A program made the position numbers and the translations under genes. From Chelonoidis abingdonii (lineage: Eukaryota; Chordata; Testudines; Testudinidae), in contig NC_133773.1 in assembly GCF_003597395.2 (NCBI RefSeq), forward strand, positions 129,490,865-129,554,864: 64,000 nucleotides of DNA, read 5' to 3'. Shown here piece after piece: positions 1-12,614 of this stretch (position 1 is the first letter of the stretch; each line of letters starts with the position of its first letter). The notes below the pieces were generated by a model that saw only the letters and a program-made list of their open reading frames with translations, was not told the origin of the DNA and ran no database searches.

Positions 1-221
1 GTCCCCTTCCCACAACCCACAGCGACAAAATGGGACGAGGTGCTCTGTGGGATAGCTGCCCACAATGCACCACTCACAACAGCGCTGCAACTGGTGCAAG
101 TGTGGACACACTGCAGCGCTGGTCGCTGTCAGTGTGGACACACTGCAGCGCTGGCCATACACAGCTGTACGACCACAGCTGTAACGGCCAGCGCTGCAAA
201 ACTGTAAGTGTAGACAAGCCC
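1..221. mobile_element. 3' end of a PIF/Harbinger-type MITE, cut by the window edge
   Basis: The sequence has the GGGATAGCTGCCCACAATGC block also seen, diverged, near the right end of the larger Harbinger-type element (about 50020-50050). It contains repeated CAGCGCTG motifs and ends GTGTAGACAAGCCC followed by TTA (222-224). A 3-bp TTA/TAA duplication is typical of PIF/Harbinger. Only one end is in the window. Confidence 0.6.
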
Positions 222-1499
222 TTAGTCTCAAATAGTTTAAATATTTAAAGTGAGAGGTAGACTACCTCCTGTGAATCAACACATTTGTGTAATGTTGACT
301 GTTGTGCTTAGACTGGCAGAAACTCATGTACTACTTAGCTAAGTATTGTGCTCCTTAAAAAGTGGTAAACTAATCTGTGCAGAAATGCATGCATTGTTAA
401 ATCAATACATTTATTCTAAAAATAGTTATTCAATTCCTTTTTCCTTCCAGTCATTCTTTAATTCCACACCATGTGTGCACGCGTGCAAAATGCCAGTACA
501 AAAATTTATGCATGTGCATTTACTGCTGAGTTTCCCTACTCAGAGGGAGAGAATGGATCTGGATTTAAAACATAAGGTAATTCCCACTCAATGGTTGTCG
601 TCAACTGAGATTGGAGCGGTTGTTGCATTAAATCATTTAAAATTACATACCTCTCCCTCTTCCATTAGAAGTTCTGCTTCTTAGATGGTAATGCTCTGAA
701 TCTTATTTTTTCTGTTTTTGTTTTTATTTTTATTTTTAAATATACGTTGATCCTTGCTGCATTGCATTGTCTTGAAGACATCTGTTTGACTGCAGTGAAG
801 GTTTGAGGACTCATTTCTGTGTAGTGTCCAAGCTACACTTAGAGAAGCTGGGGAGTGATGGTGCAGGCAGTTGTTTGTAGATCCCTGATACTGAGCTCCT
901 TAGCACCATTGGAAGTTATACTTACACCAGTGCAGGATCAGGCAGAGCAGAGTTGTGTGCTAGCTTGGTCCTTTCTTGCCCTGAACTGGCCCTATGTTGT
1001 GGTGTTTGGGAGGGGACTGCTGTTTCAGGAGCTTCCTCTGCTAGCTTTGCTTTACAGTACACAGGGAATCTTCCACTGGCCAGTTAAGGCCAGAATCAAG
1101 CCACTTTGACACAAGAGTGTTGTAAAATCACTTTAGCATAAGTGAGAATTCTAAGCATATTACTCACTTTTTTGGTTTTCTTTGCCCTTTTTTGGAGTGG
1201 CTTTAAATCTTGCATTCTTCGCTCCACTGTGACAGGGAGAACTTTCTTCATTAATTAGTATCAGTATGGTAGACTCAATTTAAATTTTCCAAAGTCCAAA
1301 GTGCTGGTTGTGGATTATGCCTATAATCTCTTCCAGTAGGCAAATGGTTTCCAGGAAGATTAGGGTCACCTCTCTCCTTTATTACAGGTTCCGTAGAATT
1401 TTTTAATCAAATTGAGATAGTGATATTCTTGATACACTTTAACCAGGGCTTGCAAAATATATCCATCACCTAGAGGGGGTATGTTTGCTAGTCTAAGTA
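222..1499. other. Intron-like sequence, nothing assigned
   Basis: AT-rich, no supported exon. The stretch at about 560-680 looks compositionally complex and could be a conserved non-coding block. Bases 880-990 faintly resemble an ancient amniote interspersed repeat. Confidence 0.4.
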
Positions 1500-1690
1500 C
1501 ACCTCTACCCCGATATAACGCTGTCCTTGGGAGCCAAAAGATCTTACTGCGTTATAGGTGAAACCACTTTATGTTGAACTTGCTTTGATCCGCCAAAGCA
1601 CGCAGCGCCCCCCACCCCCCGGAGTGCTGCTTTACCACGTTATATCCAAATTCGTGTTATATTGGGTCATGTTACATCAGAATAGAGGTG
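1500..1690. mobile_element. Mariner/Tigger-type MITE, TA target duplication
   Basis: Begins CACCTCTACCCCGATATAAC and ends, as reverse complement, CACCTCTATTCTGATGTAAC. TA lies on both sides (1498-1499 and 1691-1692). The 191-bp element has no coding potential. TA duplication and terminal inverted repeats indicate a Tc1/mariner-superfamily non-autonomous element. Confidence 0.75.
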
Positions 1691-4109
1691 TAATATGAAA
1701 GACCCAATGGAGGAGGAATCCAGCAAGGTTTGGAGACCCATTGATGGGTAGCAAGAGGGTGCCGGAGCGAAAGGAAGCGGGGAAGGAGGGCTAACTCCAT
1801 TTTTCTTACCAGCCTCTTAATAGTAGTTCCCTGCCAGACTGGAAGCTCCACCACTTTCAAGCAGCTCAAAGGGAAACGGGAGTACTATATCCCTTCTACA
1901 TCATCCTTAGACTGCTAGCTGGTGCATGGAAGGTTGAAGATTGGGGAATGGGGAAGTCTCTGCTATTTTGCCCTCCCCAGTCTTTTGTCTTAAATTGTTT
2001 TGTGGTCCTCTCATGAATAACTCCAGTGCCTGCCTTTGCTTCTGTTCATAATTTCTCCAAGCAACAGTAGTGTGAAACTGACATGATTAAGACATCTGGG
2101 TTTTAAATGTCTTCCATTTAAAGCATAATCATTTATTTAACTGCAGTCTCATGACCTTTCTTGTTATCCCGAATCTTATTCTTCTACAATGGTGGGGCGA
2201 GGAGTGTGGGAGTTAATTACAGATCAATGAAATAGCACCAGCCACTTAAGGTTTTGTTAAAGGTCCTTGGTAGTAATGAAAGCAGCTGTCAGGTTACTAA
2301 ATTCTGCTTTCTTGTCTGATTGACGTGTCTGTACTCCAGCTAGACTAATGGTGAATGAAAAGTTCCCCTTTTCCTGTAATGATAGACAAATTACTATGAT
2401 GTTCCGAGAGCAGAAAAAAGTGTGACCTAATCAGGAAAAAAGCTTCAAACTTGTATTCTGTCTGTCAAGCAAATGGAGTGACCAATTTGGGGTGCTTTGA
2501 ATTTGGACTGTGTTTATTATCATGAAAGTCCTTTTTCACTTTGGTCTATTTTACAGAAAACATTGTCTTAATGTTCCTGAACACAGACTCTCTTTTTTGG
2601 TTTCAGCTACTACCCTACACAATGGGGTAGATGCATTGCAGAAGGATTTGAGTATTTTGTAATGCAGGAAGATTATGCATCCCACTGAGATTCTCTGTTC
2701 TTTCAGATTTCATTGTACAACTGTGTTTAGAACTGTGTTTAAATCCAATATTGAAATGATCTGCAGTATGTAAATAAATAGCAGTATTACCCATAAATAA
2801 CAGCAGAAATAAGTTTATCCTCTAAATCCACATTTTAAAACTTGTAAGGCAAACTGAGAGTGGCTCCAAACTCTACATAACCGAGGGCCATGTTGGTAAC
2901 TTACCGGGAACTTGAGGGATGCACCTAAATGGAGCAGTTTGCTGTAGCTGCCCTAATCTTAAATTTGGAGAAATGTGAACCATGAATGCTACAGATCCTA
3001 ATGGTCTCAGTCATTCTGTATTAAAGGTGAAGGTAGTTGTGGATTACAGTATATAACTGTGTCTCGTTAGGCCACCCATTCCCTAATGCAGTGGCTCTTT
3101 GGATGTACTACTTAAAACGGAAATACTAAATGGTTGATGGAGGAACTCCAATCCCAGTCCAAGAATTTCAATATGTATGGACTATAATGAGTTGCATTAA
3201 TCCTTGCAAATGCCAATTTGCTGGCTCCCCCAGCAGCAATCTGTTTCCCCACTACAGCATATTCCTCAGCTGTAGGAAAAGCACTGAACTTCCCTGCCAA
3301 ACCGCATGGAGGATCGGGGAGAAATCTATTGCATCTTCTTTTGGTAGGGGGAGGAGGTAGTAAGTTAAGAGCCATTCATAGGAATGTGCCTTCCCTGTTC
3401 CAAAAATACAGTACCATTTGGAGCACTGATATCTCTTCTATTTCCCCACCAACATTGTAACCTTGGGGGGAAGGAGTCATTGTCCAACCATCCCATCCTT
3501 TTGGTCTCTCTCAAGCTGGCTTGTTAAGAAGTGAGAGAAAGGATGGCCGTTATTTCCCTAGAGAGTCTAGAACTAGCTGCTGAGACTAGGTGCCTGACTG
3601 CTTTTGCTCAGTCCCTGCAGCCCACTCCCCAAGCCTGGCAGCTTTGAACCCACTCTTAATTTCCACAGCTCCATAAGAGGGGAGATGTTACCCTTTTGTA
3701 CAGACATTCCCATTATGATATTCCCCAGTATTGGTTTGAGAACTTCTGCTATAAATGTTGTTTGTGATCTGTCCTGGAACCAAGAAGCGAGAGTGGGGCT
3801 GTCTAAATGTGGGGTTAAATTGTTTAATACTGTCCCCATTATTTTTGTTTGCAAGATACAAATTTTTCCCAGCTCAGAGGAATGGAAGAAAGCTTGAAGC
3901 TATCAAAACAGTTCTTGTGCTTGCGTTTTACAAGTTGAGATGGTGTCCCATTAAGATTGATGTACCAGTCAATTGTTTCTGTTTGGGGAGGGACCATTCA
4001 TATTTTACAAAAATATATGCATCCTATTTTCAGTAACTTGTTGGGCATGCATCTGGTTTTCTTGAAGCCATTTTTAAACATTGTGTTTGCTGAATGTTCC
4101 TCTGGGCAG
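1691..4109. other. Intron-like sequence, nothing assigned
   Basis: AT-rich sequence without a supportable exon or a family I recognise. Short open frames at 3112-3460 and 3573-3897 overlap on both strands without splice or coding character. Confidence 0.4.
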
Positions 4110-4200
4110 GTGTCTTTCTATGTGTTTTTGTGCAGAGCCTAGTACAGTTGGGCTCCAATCCTAACTGGGACTTTTGGACCATCACCATATTATGATTAAT
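4110..4200 (+). repeat. Fragment of an ancient CR1/L3-like 3' end
   Basis: The text TGTGCAGAGCCTAGTACAGT followed by GGGCTCC resembles the 'tgtacagcgcctagcac' tail repeated at 9070-9140 and, weaker, at 23310-23365. Recognition by eye. Confidence 0.4.
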
Positions 4201-4789
4201 ATAAATTATCTACGTTCTGGGATTGAGGCTAGATATGACAGCAAAAGTGGTGAAGTGAGTTCTTGAGAGAACTAAAGAAAGAACAAGGTAGCTTGGAGGA
4301 GGAAAGCTCTTTTTTTTTTTTTTTTTTTGTCACTCTCATTGCTCCATTCTGTTACAGACATAGGAGTGGTAAGGCAAGAGGGAACTATAGTAGCTGTAGA
4401 GTTATTTATTCATGCTGCTAATTGTATATCTCGGGATTTAAAAAAAAAAAACTACATGGACTTTGTGGCTTTATTCTAGAGCTTGGAATTAATGAGAGTT
4501 TTGTAGTTCAAAGATTGCTTTATTTCTTGACGTTTGATCCTAGTTTAAACTTCATTAATATTTTTATCTTTCTGGATGGCTCCGCCAGTGAGCTTTTTAG
4601 TAAGGCCCAATTATATTTTATAAGCAAGAGTGCATACCAAGTGTGAATTTTTTTTTAAACAAAATGACAACGTACAAAATATAATGCTGCTGATCTGGCA
4701 ATCCTTAACTTCAGGGGTAAGGTAGAATTTTCAGTGTTGCGTACTGCAGCTGTCATGAGTGTACTGTTCTCCTTTGACTGTTGCAACAG

Positions 4790-7490
4790 CGCTATACTGT
4801 TGACTCATTTAGCTTGTGATCCACTATGTCTCCCAGATCCCTTTCTGCAGTACTCCGCAGCCATTTCCCATTTTGTATGTGTACAACTGATTGTTCCTTT
4901 TTAAGTGGAGTACTTTGCATTTGTCCTTATTGAATTTCATCCTGTTTACTTCAGACCATTTTTCCAGTTTGTCCAGATCAATTTGAATTTTAATGCTATC
5001 CTCCAAGCACTTGCAGCTCCTCCCAAGTTGGTATCATCTGCAGACTTTATAAGGGTGCTCTCTATGCTATTATCTAAGTCATTGATGAAAATATTCAACA
5101 GAACTGGACTCGGAACTGATCCCTGTGGAACCCCACTCGATATGCCCTTCCAGCTTGACTATGAACCACTGATAACTGCTCTCTGGGTACGGTTTTCCAA
5201 GCAGTTATGCACCCACCTTATAGTAGCTCCATCTAGATCAGTGGTTCCCAGACTGGGGTTCATGAAATGTTACAGGGGGTGCTCAGGGAAAAAATTCCCT
5301 AATGTTGGACAGAGCTGTGCCTAGGGATCTCGGGCAGCACAAGGCCAGCAGCCCAGAGTCCCTGTACTTCCAAGAGCTAAGCAGATCAAAGCAAGCATTT
5401 CTATCACATTGAGGAGATTTAAACTTCGACTCCTTATAAGAAATGGAAAAGGAGGTGGATATTTCTGTTTCTTAAAATTAAATAGGCAGCTAGCATTGTT
5501 TTTAAAATTATGAAGAACAGTTTAAGCTTTGTTGTAACATGCATTGTTTGCCTGCACTGCTCAAGACCTGAATGCTATGTAGGAGGAACTCTTTTTGAGT
5601 TGGCTTCTTAAATACCTTCATGCTGTTTCACATCTCATACTCCTTGATGAAACATATCTTTATCTTATACAAGCTTATTCAAAGCGATACAAGCTACGGA
5701 AGTGAGATCTTGGAAGAGTGTTGCTGTTTTCAGAATGTAATAAAAATACTGTAATGATGCATAATTTAATAATAGTGTGTATGTCATTAAAAACAAATCT
5801 TATATTTCCAAGATCACTGCTTTTGTAATTTATACTCAGGTAAAGGAGAAAATCCCTGGAAATATTTGTTTTTAAGAGGAGATTCGGGAGACTTGACATT
5901 TTTAGTGAATGGTGTTCACAGGTCATTAAAGTTTGGGAACCACTGATCTAGATTGTATTTCTCTAGTTTGTTTGAGAAGGTCATGCGAGACATTAAGCTT
6001 TACTAATGCCAAGATATACCACATCTACCACTTCCCCCTATCCGCAAGGCTTTTTACCCTGTCCAAGAAAGCTAATAAGTTGTTCTTACATAAGTTATTC
6101 TTGACAAATCCATGCTGACTGTTACTTATCACTTTATCATCTTCCAGATGTTCTCAGATTGAGTCATTATTTGCATCATTATCTTTCAGGGGTACTGAAG
6201 TTAAGCTGACTGGTCTGTAATTCCCTGGGTTGTCCTTATTTCACTTTTGATAGATTGGCATTATATTTACCGTTTTCCAGGCCTCTGGAATCTCTCTGGT
6301 CTTCCATGACTTTTCAAAGATAATAGCTAATGGCTCATCTCCTCGGTCAGCTCCTTGAGTTATTCTAGGATGTATTTCATCAGGCTCTGCTGACTTGAAG
6401 ACCTCTAACTTGTCTAAGTAATTCTTAACTTGTTTCTGTATTTTAGCCTCTGATCCTACCTAATTTCACTGGCATTCATTATTAAACGTCCAGTTGCTAC
6501 TAATCTTTTTGGTGAAAACTGAAACAAATGTCATTTAGCACTCCTGCCATTTCCACTCTTTGTCTCCCCCTACCACACACACTCATTGATTGGGTTTACG
6601 CTGTCCTTGGTCTTCCTATCTTTCCTACACGGTGAGATAGTTTGCTCTTATGCCCTTAATATTGTCTCTTTGAAAAACTGTCAACTTTCTTGAACTATTT
6701 TTCACCTTAGACTTGGTTCCCATGATATCTTTCCTACCAACTCCCTGAGCTAAACTCTGCCTTCTTGAAAGCCATTGTTGTGCTGTTCCTCCTCCTACCA
6801 TTCCTTAGAATCATGAACTCTACCATTTCATAGTCATTTTCATCTAAGTTGTCTTCCACTTTCAATTCTCAACCAGTTTCTCCCTGTTTCTCAAAATCAA
6901 ATCTAGAAGGGCCTCTCCCCTAATAGCTTTCTCCACCTTCTGAAATAAAAAATTGTCTCCAATCTGTGCCTTGTCATATTATTTCCCAGCAGATGTCTGG
7001 GTAGTTGAAGTCCCCCATCACCACTTTGCTTTGGATGATTTTGTTTAAAAACAGCCTCATCCACCTCCTCTTCCTGGTTAGGTGGTCTGTAATAGACCCT
7101 ACCATGACATCACCCTTGTTTTTTACCCCTTTTATCCTTACCCAGAGACTTTCAACAAGTCTGTCTCGTATTGCCATCTCAACCTCGGTCCAAGTGGTAC
7201 ATTATTAATAATAAGGCAACCCCTCTTCCGTCTTTCTCTGCCTGTCCTTCCTGAGCAAGCTGTACCCTTCTATACCAATATTCCAGTCATGCATATTATC
7301 CTAATTGTGATGCCAACTATGTCATAGTTGTTGTTTATTAACTAGCATTTCAAATTCTTCCTGCTTATTCCCCGTACTTCTCAGATTAGTAAGCAGACAT
7401 CTAAGAGATTAATTTGTTTTCCCTCTGTTTTCTTGTCTCTCCCTTATCTCTGCTGTAACGGCCCATGTTCGCCCATGATCCGCACAGAAC
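4790..7490 (-). mobile_element. CR1 LINE, - strand, decayed ORF2, split by a hAT element
   Basis: Read on the - strand, an endonuclease stretch with VVMGDFNYPDICWE lies at 6974-7177. Reverse-transcriptase thumb sequence ([26 protein letters not shown] region) lies at 4824-5006. Stops and frameshifts lie between, and the 3' tail is missing, so the copy is dead and truncated. A 707-bp hAT element (5239-5945) interrupts it, and the CR1 text resumes exactly after the 8-bp target duplication. CR1 ORF2 normally encodes an APE-type endonuclease and a reverse transcriptase, which matches this order. Confidence 0.85.
5239..5945. mobile_element. hAT-type DNA transposon (707 bp) inside the CR1
   Basis: Starts CAGTGGTTCCCAGACT and ends AGTTTGGGAACCACTG (inverted). 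It is flanked by a perfect 8-bp duplication, ATCTAGAT, at 5231-5238 and 5946-5953. The 8-bp duplication and CAGTGGTT termini are hAT hallmarks. The interior is AT-rich and non-coding, so it is non-autonomous. Confidence 0.9.
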
Positions 7491-8355
7491 TATTTCAACT
7501 ACAGCGATTATTGTGTCAGATGAATTTGTCTCTTGAGTGACTATATTTTTTTGTTTTGTATTTAGTTTAATCATTGCATAGAAATTAAATTAGTTTTGTA
7601 TTTAGTCAGTAACTTAGTAACTTTAGATAATTCTTGGTTGTTCCTTTATCCCCATTTTATTACATTACTCATTCTCAAGTCTGACTCTACACAAGTTTAC
7701 CTTGCAGGAAGTTCATTGGGTGGAGAAGGTAGGGAAGCCCTAATGGTCCTGGGTGTTACATCTCAGCTGGGAGCAAACTAAATCAGTATCTTTTGATGAC
7801 CTCTGAATATGTCTGTCCTCTACGGTGTCACAACTTGTGAATTAAACTGGGCTTCCCTTAAAATTTGGTAGAAAAATTCTATATCAGCTCCACACGTAAT
7901 GTACCAATCTTAGATGAATTTACTTTTCTATGGCTTGGATTTCTTTAAAGTGACAAACATCAGGCTTATAATGGAAACTTAGTTGCATCCTTAACTATAT
8001 GAAATGATGTCTCTTCTCTCGCCCCTTCCCCCGCAGCTTTCTTCCATAATGTTCAAACCAGGGTAAAAATCTTTCTAGTTAATCTTCTGGCCTTCCCTAT
8101 CCATCTCTTTGATCTTTGTCTCTTTTGATTTGCAGTACATCAGAGCATGGGCAGGGTGTGGGTGTTAACAGTACTGAGCACAAAGTTGGTGCTTAACCAA
8201 TTCATCATCATCATCCTCATTTTATTGTTTGTTTTTATTTATTAAATTATTCTGGAAGCATGGCTTCTTTTCATTAACCAAACGAGTCAAATGAAGAGGG
8301 TTCTTATAAGATCTTTTCTTCAGATAATACCTGGACAAAATGCTAGGCTTACAGG
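7491..8355. other. Intron-like sequence, nothing assigned
   Basis: AT-rich. A short ATC-type simple repeat lies near 8200-8216, and there is no supported exon. Confidence 0.4.
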
Positions 8356-8525
8356 GACAAGGTGGGTGAAGTGATATCTTTTATTGGACCAATTTCTGTT
8401 GGGGAGAGAGACAAGCTTTTGAGCTTACCCAGAGCTCTTCTTCAGATCTGAGTAAGCTCGAAAGCTAGTCTCTGTCACCAACAGAAATTGGGTCCAATGA
8501 AAGATATTGCCTTTCCCACCTTGTC
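8356..8525. repeat. Foldback (long hairpin) interspersed repeat
   Basis: GACAAGGTGGGTGAAGTGAT at the left is answered by an inverted copy ending CCCACCTTGTC at 8525. The arms are roughly 75 bp each with a short centre, and carry TATCTTTTATTGGACC and its inverse TCCAATGAAAGATAT. A single-arm relative lies at 39595-39715, so this is a dispersed family. Superfamily not determined. Confidence 0.75.
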
Positions 8526-9059
8526 TCTCTAAAATACTGGGACCAAGATAGCTTCAACAACACTGCATACAGCAGTGGACTTACAGGGAACTTTCTTCAC
8601 AGCAGACATAAAGTACGTAAAAAGTCAAGAGGAGTAAATGAAATAAATTACAACATTTTAACACTGATGCTTTGTTTTCTCTAGCTAGATGGTGGAGGTT
8701 GGTTGTCTTTGTGACAGCAGGGACCCAAAGTTAACCTGAAATACAGCTTTTTCTTCAGGTTTTTGGGTACTTGTCTTTCTCTGTTCTCTAGAACTTGTAT
8801 TGTGTCTGAAACAGGATCTTTCAAGGTATGTGACACAGCCCGTAGAGATGAGACAGAAGCTAAAGCAGTATGAGGCCTTCAGCTAACTTCCTTATTGATC
8901 AGGGTTTAGATAATTTAAATTAAGAGGGTTGTTAGCAGCTTACAGGAAACATGCCTTCTGTCATAGGAACAATTCTTTTGAGAGGTTAGTGAATCATGGA
9001 GCAGCAGGCAGAGGATTTCTAAACTAGGGCTATGAGGAATCTGCCCTACAGGTCGAGGA

Positions 9060-9145
9060 CTGTCTGTGTGTTTGTACAGTGCCTAGCACACAGGGGCCAT
9101 GATCCTTGCCAGGGCCCATAGCCATCACTGTAATACAGTTAATTA
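9060..9145 (+). repeat. Fragment of an ancient CR1/L3-like 3' end
   Basis: Contains TTTGTACAGTGCCTAGCACA then CAGGGGCC, the conserved tail motif of old amniote CR1/L3-type repeats. Confidence 0.5.
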
Positions 9146-9194
9146 AAACAATATGACCCGGATGTGTCTATCTAAATATTGCTTTTAGGATAAT

Positions 9195-9295
9195 GGATTA
9201 GAGAGTCAAAAAACTTGAGTTTTCTTCCAGCTCAGCCAGTGACTTTGAGCAAATTAGTTAACTTCTCTGCCTTGGTTTCCCCTTATCCTTTGTCC
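9195..9295 (+). repeat. MIR-like SINE fragment
   Basis: Reads like the MIR core: TGAGCAAATTAGTTAACTTC followed by TCTGCCTTGGTTTCCCC. Old and partial. Confidence 0.55.
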
Positions 9296-9299
9296 ATCT

Positions 9300-11003
9300 T
9301 GCTGCTGCTTTGCAGTGTTTCAAGTGTTGGAGACTATACCATTAAGTTTTTAGGGTTGCTGTGCCATGCAAATAGCTGTTATGTAGTTTACCTAACTTTC
9401 AGGAAGAAGTCTGAACACTCAGGCTTCACCTGTCTACCAGCCTATCTTTAAGGTATCAAAACAAAATAGCTCTAGTAAATATTTGTATTAGCCAACACAG
9501 GTGAAACAAGATGTCTGTTACTATAATCAGACACCAGGGACCTTGAACGTTAAGTCTGTAACCATAACAATGTAGTCGAAACCAAAACACAGCTCCTGAA
9601 TGGCACAACTCTTAACTCTCTATAGTATGATACATGGCAGTCTAAGCTGAATTTTAATTTATAGTTATTTAAACTGAACAGATGATTTTACATATAAAGT
9701 ATATTATTCAGTTTCATTGTTCTGTGTCAGTTGTCTTGGTTTGTTTGGAAGTGTGCTTGTGTTTGCATCCTGATCTTTCTGACTGAACTGGCATTTGCTT
9801 TTTAATTGTAAAACTGAACGATGCAGAAGACAGCTTTTTTTACTCACAGCTAAGATTTTGACACTGCCTCAAACATATGGTTTTATAATCTCAGTAGCTA
9901 TTACAGTTAAATTGGTCTTTCCACTGTAAACTCCTGTTAAATGTTTTTTAAAAGTTGCTATACTAATATTCCGATACTTACAAAAAGGTTTTGTTAGAGT
10001 GGACCAAAAATTTGGAACTTGCTACTAGAAGAAAAAAGCATGGCCACTAAACTTGCCTCTTTGCCTAAGCTTCCCCTCAATAGTACCTTGAATCTCAGAT
10101 TCATTAAAAGGGTTTTTTTAAGTTTCTCCTTTTTTGGCATCAAAAAGATAAAGAGCACAGATTTTTTTTTTAAGCTTGTAGGAGATGGAACTGGGTCCCT
10201 ACCTGCTGCAATTTAGCTATAGTGTAAAAAAAAAAAAGACCGAGGCCTTCATTTTTAATAGTTGTTCTTTGCTGACAACAATTTTGCAGAAGTTAAATAA
10301 GAGACCCTACCAGTAATGACACTGAAATGAGGCAGTTGAACTGAATTATAGCCTGTTTTTTAATTTTAATTTAGTTCAATTTAAATTTTAATCTACATTT
10401 CAGTACTACAAATTTTCATTAGGTTGAGGTTTTGCAAAACTACTGGTAATTTAAATTCCAGATGGAAATTGCCTTGACTTAAATTGCTGTATCCCTTTGT
10501 CAATGCATATGAATTTTGTTCTAGAACCTAAATATACCAGCCCATTCCTTTTTGTAAAATAAACTTATCAAACCAATACTAGCTCTTACCCTAGAGAAGC
10601 AAAAGCAACTCAGTTGCTCTTTTGCAACCTTGTGTCCCTATCTCCCTCTCTCTCTTGGACTTGAAGCATCTTTGATTCTACCTGGGGGATGCTGTTGATC
10701 TCCTCTGAACCAGACTTACATTAATTAAGTAGAATCTAATTAAATGCAAGGTACATAGAGCAAACCAACAAAAGGTATCTTCAGACCTGCCAAGCCTCAC
10801 TCAAAGGGAAACTCTCTCAGTTGTGATTGTTAGAATGCTAATGCTGTTTTTTTCTCATGGAAGATTTTGCAATATGGTTAAATAAGACTTAAAACCTCCA
10901 TTATTTTTTTTTCATTTCCCTTATTGACATTCTGACTTTGACAACCTCCTGTTTTAAGCAGACAAGTCTTAACAGGGCACCACATATAATTTGGAAGAAT
11001 GAG
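9300..11003. other. AT-rich intron-like sequence, nothing assigned
   Basis: Strongly AT-rich with short A and T runs. No splice-flanked open frame or recognisable repeat. Confidence 0.4.
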
Positions 11004-11006
11004 TTA

Positions 11007-11179
11007 GAACTTGTCTACATGGAGAAATTATTCCATAAAAAGGTAGGGTGTGAATTTAAAGTACGGTAGCTATTCTGGACCAGTTCCCAGTGTGGACTTT
11101 CTTACTCTGGAATAAAAGCCTCCACCTGGGGGCCGATTCTGGAATAACTATTTGGATCAGCTTGACCATGTAAACAAAC
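11007..11179. mobile_element. Harbinger-type MITE, TTA target duplication
   Basis: Terminal inverted repeats GAACTTGTCTACATGG and (reverse complement of the right end) GTTTGTTTACATGG. TTA lies on both sides (11004-11006 and 11180-11182). 173 bp, non-coding. Confidence 0.6.
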
Positions 11180-11182
11180 TTA

Positions 11183-12340
11183 GTTATCTCTGTTCTCCCT
11201 GATAGAAGAAAAACGGTAGGTAAAGAGGAAGCTTCCCTCCTAAGGGCTTGTGCAGAACTTGTTACTTTGGATCACTTTGATTAAAATCCTATAAATTAAG
11301 GAGGAAGTGTTATTGGCTAGAAGGATCGATCTGTTCCATATACCCCTATTAGATGTGGTGAGGGATAGGAAGTGGAATGAGACACTAGAAATGTCGAACA
11401 CTCCTTTCTCTGGTCTCCAGTATCCAAGAGTCTGACCGAAAATCATGCAAGCAAATAAATTCAGTTAAGGCTTTTCCAGCACTTGGGTATACTGAGTGCT
11501 CATAGTGTTTCCTTTTATTGCCAGTTGTGTTCAGGTGTTGAAATTCTGATCCCTTATGAATGTTAGTGTTGTGTAGGAAAGAGTCACACATACTAATATA
11601 GGAGTGTGCAAGAGACTCTGGAAAGCACTTAATCAAACATTCATTCCACCTGTACAGTATCAGCATAGCTGAATAACTCTCATAATTTTGGAATCCAAGA
11701 AGTGGAAGAGCATTTCAAGAGCTTTGGAATTAGTTTCCAAAACTCATTAATGTCTGCAAGCTTTGATAATGACAAATGGTGATTATGATGCTGGTCCAGT
11801 GGTAACAGTAATCAGAAATGTATATTTCTTGAATTGCAAGCACAGTTGAAAGTGTTCTCTGAGATTCTGGAAGGGTTTCAAACCCTTAATTTTTTCCATT
11901 GTTGGAGATTTGCTTTGCTTCTAGTATCCAGATGACTGTGTTCCTGTTTGGCATTATATGTAAATTGTAATGCTTTAAGAAATAAAACCCTCTTGGTCTG
12001 TTTAAGATATACAAGTAGTATACTGTTTTTAAGTATTTGTACAGCATTGGAATACTGTCTTCAATCTGTGCTAAATGTTTCTTTTGTAGAATTCAGACCA
12101 TCTTTCTTGTTGACTTAGTGCAGCTGTAAAAATTGACCTAATTCCTCTTTTCTCTCTCTCTCTCTCTCTCTCATGAATTTTCTTTCCTAAAAGATGTAAA
12201 AGTGTTAAGCTCTGTAGGCTAAAGAAATTCAGAGGTGATTATGCTTTGGGACCTGATTATGCTGCCCTTACTTAAACAGAATTTAATGAAGTTGAGAATT
12301 GTCTAACTTGTTCATTCTCTTTCCTCTAAAGAAGACATAG
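11183..12340. other. Intron-like sequence with a (TC)11 microsatellite
   Basis: The microsatellite is at 12151-12172. Otherwise AT-rich with no supported feature. Confidence 0.45.
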
Positions 12341-12614
12341 GCTGGGTCTACCTTGAAAAGTTATATCAGCATAGCTGTGTCGGTCAAGGTATGTGTGGGA
12401 GGTAGGGGTGGAGGGTGTGAGGGGGCAGGATTGAAAAACATACCAAGGACTGACACAGCTGTGCTGACACAACCTCCAGTGTAGATGCCACTATCAATGG
12501 GTGCAAACTTCTGTTGCCATAGCTGACTTCGTTCAGGGAGGTGATGTAGGCTGCAGCTATATTACTGGGCTAAGCTGGATTGCTAAACCAGTATAGTCTC
12601 TGTAGTGTAGCCAC
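12341..12614. mobile_element. Probable MITE with TCTAC-type termini
   Basis: The left end GGCTGGGTCTACCTTG faces a right end GTGTAGCCACG. The internal copies CATAGCTGTGTCGGTC and GACACAGCTGTGCTGACA are related inverted segments. I could not define a clean target duplication. Confidence 0.4.

Noticed and set aside
12151..12172. (TC)n tract as a regulatory element
   Set aside because: An ordinary microsatellite, with no supporting context.
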